From an uncultured Lachnospiraceae bacterium (GTDB taxonomy: Bacteria; Bacillota; Clostridia; Lachnospirales; Lachnospiraceae), in assembly GCA_951801955.1 (NCBI GenBank), contig CATOOV010000022.1:1-43942 (forward strand): 43,942 bases of DNA. The letters run 5' to 3'. Below, piece after piece: positions 42,068 to 43,942 of the stretch; position 1 is the stretch's first letter, and the number at the start of each line of letters is the position of its first letter. The notes beneath the pieces were generated by a model. It ran no database searches. It was not told the DNA's origin and saw only the letters and a list, made by a program, of their open reading frames with translations. Both the position numbers and the translations under genes were made by a program.

Positions 42068-43810
42068 TTACCGTACTTTGATGTGCACTTCCCGAAGCTG
42101 CTGTTCTGTCACGTCTCCCGGCGCCTGGCACATAAGATCCTGGGCATTTCCATTCATCGGAAATGCAATGACCTCCCGAATATTTTCTTCTCCCTGCAAA
42201 AGCATCAGCATCCGATCTACTCCTGGCGCCATGCCTGCATGAGGTGGCGCTCCAAACTGAAATGCTTGGTATAAGGCGCCAAATTTATTTCTTAATGTCT
42301 CTTTGCTGTAGCCTGCAATCTCAAATACTTTCTCCATCACCTGCATATCATGGTTTCGGACTGCACCAGAGGATAACTCTATGCCATTGCATACGATATC
42401 ATACTGGTATGCCAAAATATCTAATGGTTCCTTGGCAATCAATGCCTCTAAGCCGCCTTGGGGCATGGAAAAGGGATTATGTGTAAATCCAATTTGTTTC
42501 GTCTCTGGATCCCGTTCAAACATAGGAAAATCGTTAATATAGCAGAAACGATAAGCATTTTTTTCAATAAGATCCAGCTTCTCCCCTAACTCTGTGCGAA
42601 TCATGCCTGCATAATATGCGGCACGTACCTCTTTGTCTGCCATAAAGAAAATTGTATCTCCCACTTCAAGCCCGGCAAGGGTTCTAAATTCCTCTTTCAA
42701 CTCTGCCGGAATAAATTTATCAATGGGTCCTTTATAGCTTCCATCCTCTTGTACTTCCAGATAGCCCAGCCCGCCCATGCCGATGCCAGTGGCAAAACTC
42801 AATAATTTTTCATGAAAACCCTTGGACATTTGTGTATGCACCCGAATCGCCCTGACAGTCTTACCAATAAATGGCTTAAAGCTGCATTTCTGGAAGAAAT
42901 CCGTGACATCCAATATACGCAGGGGATTTCTCAAATCCGGCTTATCTGTGCCAAATTCCAACATTGCCTGCTGATAGCTGAAAATGGGATAGGGCGCTTT
43001 TGTCACAATGCTTCCTTCAGGCGCAAATTTTTCAAAAACAGCCGACAACACTTCCTCCCCCACTCGGAACACATCCTCCTGGACTGCAAAACTCATTTCA
43101 AAATCAAGCTGGTAGAATTCTCCGGGAGAGCGGTCTGCCCTAGCATCCTCATCCCGAAAACATGGGGCAATCTGGAAATATTTATCAAAACCAGATACCA
43201 TCAATAATTGTTTGTACTGCTGCGGCGCCTGAGGCAAGGCATAAAATTTGCCTTTATACTTCCTGGAAGGCACAATATAATCCCTGGCTCCTTCTGGGGA
43301 AGAAGCACATAAAATAGGCGTCTGGATCTCTATAAATCCCATATCTTCCATTTTCTTCCTCAAAAATGCAATTACCTTGGATCGCAACAAGATATTATCT
43401 TTTACCTTTTGGTTTCTAAGATCCAGATAACGGTATTTCAGACGCACATCCTCCCTTACTTCTCTGCTGGTCATCACCTCAAAGGGAAGGGTCGTATAGA
43501 CTTCCCCCAAAATACAAATCTCCTTTGCCTCCAATTCAATGGTTCCCGTTGGAATCCTGGGGTTATATGTCTCTTCATCTCTCTTTTCAATCAAACCTTG
43601 GATAGAAACCGCCTGCTCCTTACGAATTCCCTCCAACAGATTTCCGTCCCGGATCACAACCTGCATGACCGCGTACATATCTCTCAAATCTAAAAAGGAC
43701 ACCCCTCCATGATCCCGGATATTTTCTACCCATCCTGCCACGCGAATCGTTTTTCCAATGTCTTCTTCACTTACTTGCCCTAATGTAATGTCTCTGTAAC
43801 TATTACTCAT
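42068..43810 (-). CDS. aspS: Aspartyl-tRNA synthetase, probably non-discriminating
   Basis: 580 residues, bacterial type with N-terminal anticodon-binding OB fold, class II core (KYRYLDLRN motif 1 region; FRDEDARADRSPGEFYQLD motif 2; GAPPHAGMAPGVDRMLMLL motif 3) and GAD insertion. At the anticodon-binding position where E. coli has Leu30 it has His (NIRDHGG), the residue of enzymes that also charge tRNA(Asn); the second marker position (Lys82 in E. coli) reads Glu. With gatCAB directly downstream this suggests it makes Asp-tRNA(Asn) for amidation. The start at 43810 follows TAGGAGTGTTTAAA. No T-box motif is visible in the 130 bases upstream within the window. Confidence 0.95.
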   Translation of the reverse strand: MSNSYRDITLGQVSEEDIGKTIRVAGWVENIRDHGGVSFLDLRDMYAVMQVVIRDGNLLEGIRKEQAVSIQGLIEKRDEETYNPRIPTGTIELEAKEICILGEVYTTLPFEVMTSREVREDVRLKYRYLDLRNQKVKDNILLRSKVIAFLRKKMEDMGFIEIQTPILCASSPEGARDYIVPSRKYKGKFYALPQAPQQYKQLLMVSGFDKYFQIAPCFRDEDARADRSPGEFYQLDFEMSFAVQEDVFRVGEEVLSAVFEKFAPEGSIVTKAPYPIFSYQQAMLEFGTDKPDLRNPLRILDVTDFFQKCSFKPFIGKTVRAIRVHTQMSKGFHEKLLSFATGIGMGGLGYLEVQEDGSYKGPIDKFIPAELKEEFRTLAGLEVGDTIFFMADKEVRAAYYAGMIRTELGEKLDLIEKNAYRFCYINDFPMFERDPETKQIGFTHNPFSMPQGGLEALIAKEPLDILAYQYDIVCNGIELSSGAVRNHDMQVMEKVFEIAGYSKETLRNKFGALYQAFQFGAPPHAGMAPGVDRMLMLLQGEENIREVIAFPMNGNAQDLMCQAPGDVTEQQLREVHIKVR

Positions 43811-43884
43811 TTTAAACACTCCTAGTATAATAATGGTGTAGTCAATAAAGACTACTTGGTTAATATGTTTCTTTCTATAAATCA

Positions 43885-43924
43885 GATAACAGAAGAAGGG
43901 GTTCTTCCTTCATCAGATGTTATC
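43885..43924 (-). terminator. Hairpin upstream of aspS
   Basis: GATAACA (43885-43891) and TGTTATC (43918-43924) close a stem continued by GAAGAAGG and CCTTCATC with one mismatch; on the minus strand TGATTTATAG follows. It is either the terminator of a gene outside the window (a minus frame from the window end stops with TGA at 43915-43913) or part of the aspS leader. Confidence 0.45.
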
Positions 43925-43942
43925 CATAATAATCATGTCTGA

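Noticed and set aside
43811-43942. T-box riboswitch before aspS
   Set aside because: No T-box AGGGTGG-type sequence or specifier loop could be found in the 130 bases available; it could still lie outside the window.
1-43942. CRISPR array or prophage
   Set aside because: No regularly spaced repeats and no phage structural, integrase or lysis genes were seen.

Overview
The window looks like chromosome from a low-GC Gram-positive anaerobe, most likely a gut clostridium of the Lachnospiraceae type. The basis is AGGAGG-type ribosome binding sites throughout, AT-rich intergenic DNA, a GatCAB/AspRS operon, an ECF sigma factor paired with a membrane beta-propeller protein, a Wzx/Wzy glycan operon and oxygen-sensitive style enzymes (an aldo/keto reductase carrying Fe-S clusters, a bacteriohemerythrin). 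The species cannot be fixed from sequence reading alone. Almost all genes lie on the minus strand.

Layout. 1-2.8 kb: edge of a probable ISAs1-type transposase whose ribosome binding site sits in a perfect hairpin, hairpin repeats, and an unusual pair of unrecognised genes (secreted beta-helix-like repeat protein and propeller-like protein) that overlap by 71 bases; then a 98-bp MITE-like element. 2.8-8.2 kb: two-component system, ABC-2 exporter and GNAT acetyltransferase; the exporter/GNAT junction carries a 54-base-period tandem duplication that creates a 15-codon mini-ORF. 8.3-11.6 kb: Fe-S aldo/keto reductase, then a decayed restriction-modification locus (two overlapping adenine methyltransferase pseudogenes) and about 0.9 kb of very AT-rich DNA with broken reading frames. 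11.7-15 kb: glycolytic gap, pgk, tpiA. 15-16.2 kb: PHP phosphatase and tRNA-Gly(CCC) on the plus strand.

16.3-26.4 kb is one surface-glycan operon read leftward from a clear promoter near 26.36 kb: two glycosyltransferases, Wzy-like polymerase, Wzx-like flippase, the complete CapE-CapF-CapG set for UDP-N-acetyl-L-fucosamine, and a Wzz-like protein with a nucleotide-binding-like C-terminal domain that has no P-loop. Divergent from it lies a promoter with a structured leader and a frame-broken zinc-ribbon/SHOCT pseudogene.

27.5-30.4 kb: ECF sigma factor and a membrane-anchored beta-propeller protein, a likely sigma/anti-sigma pair with a candidate self-recognised promoter. 30.6-38.1 kb: two chemoreceptors lacking an external sensor domain, a heterodimeric ABC exporter with an operator-like palindrome in its promoter, and a bacteriohemerythrin. 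38.3-38.7 kb: a scar joining the start of an EVE-domain McrB-like gene to the end of an McrC-like gene. 38.7-43.8 kb: aspS-gatC-gatA-gatB for (probably) Asp-tRNA(Asn)/Glu-tRNA(Gln) amidation.

No clearly new intact system was proven. The best candidates for a second look are the overlapping beta-helix/propeller pair, the two independent restriction-system graveyards, the leader-like duplication before the GNAT gene, and the ECF/propeller pair. All family names come from reading motifs; no database search was possible.
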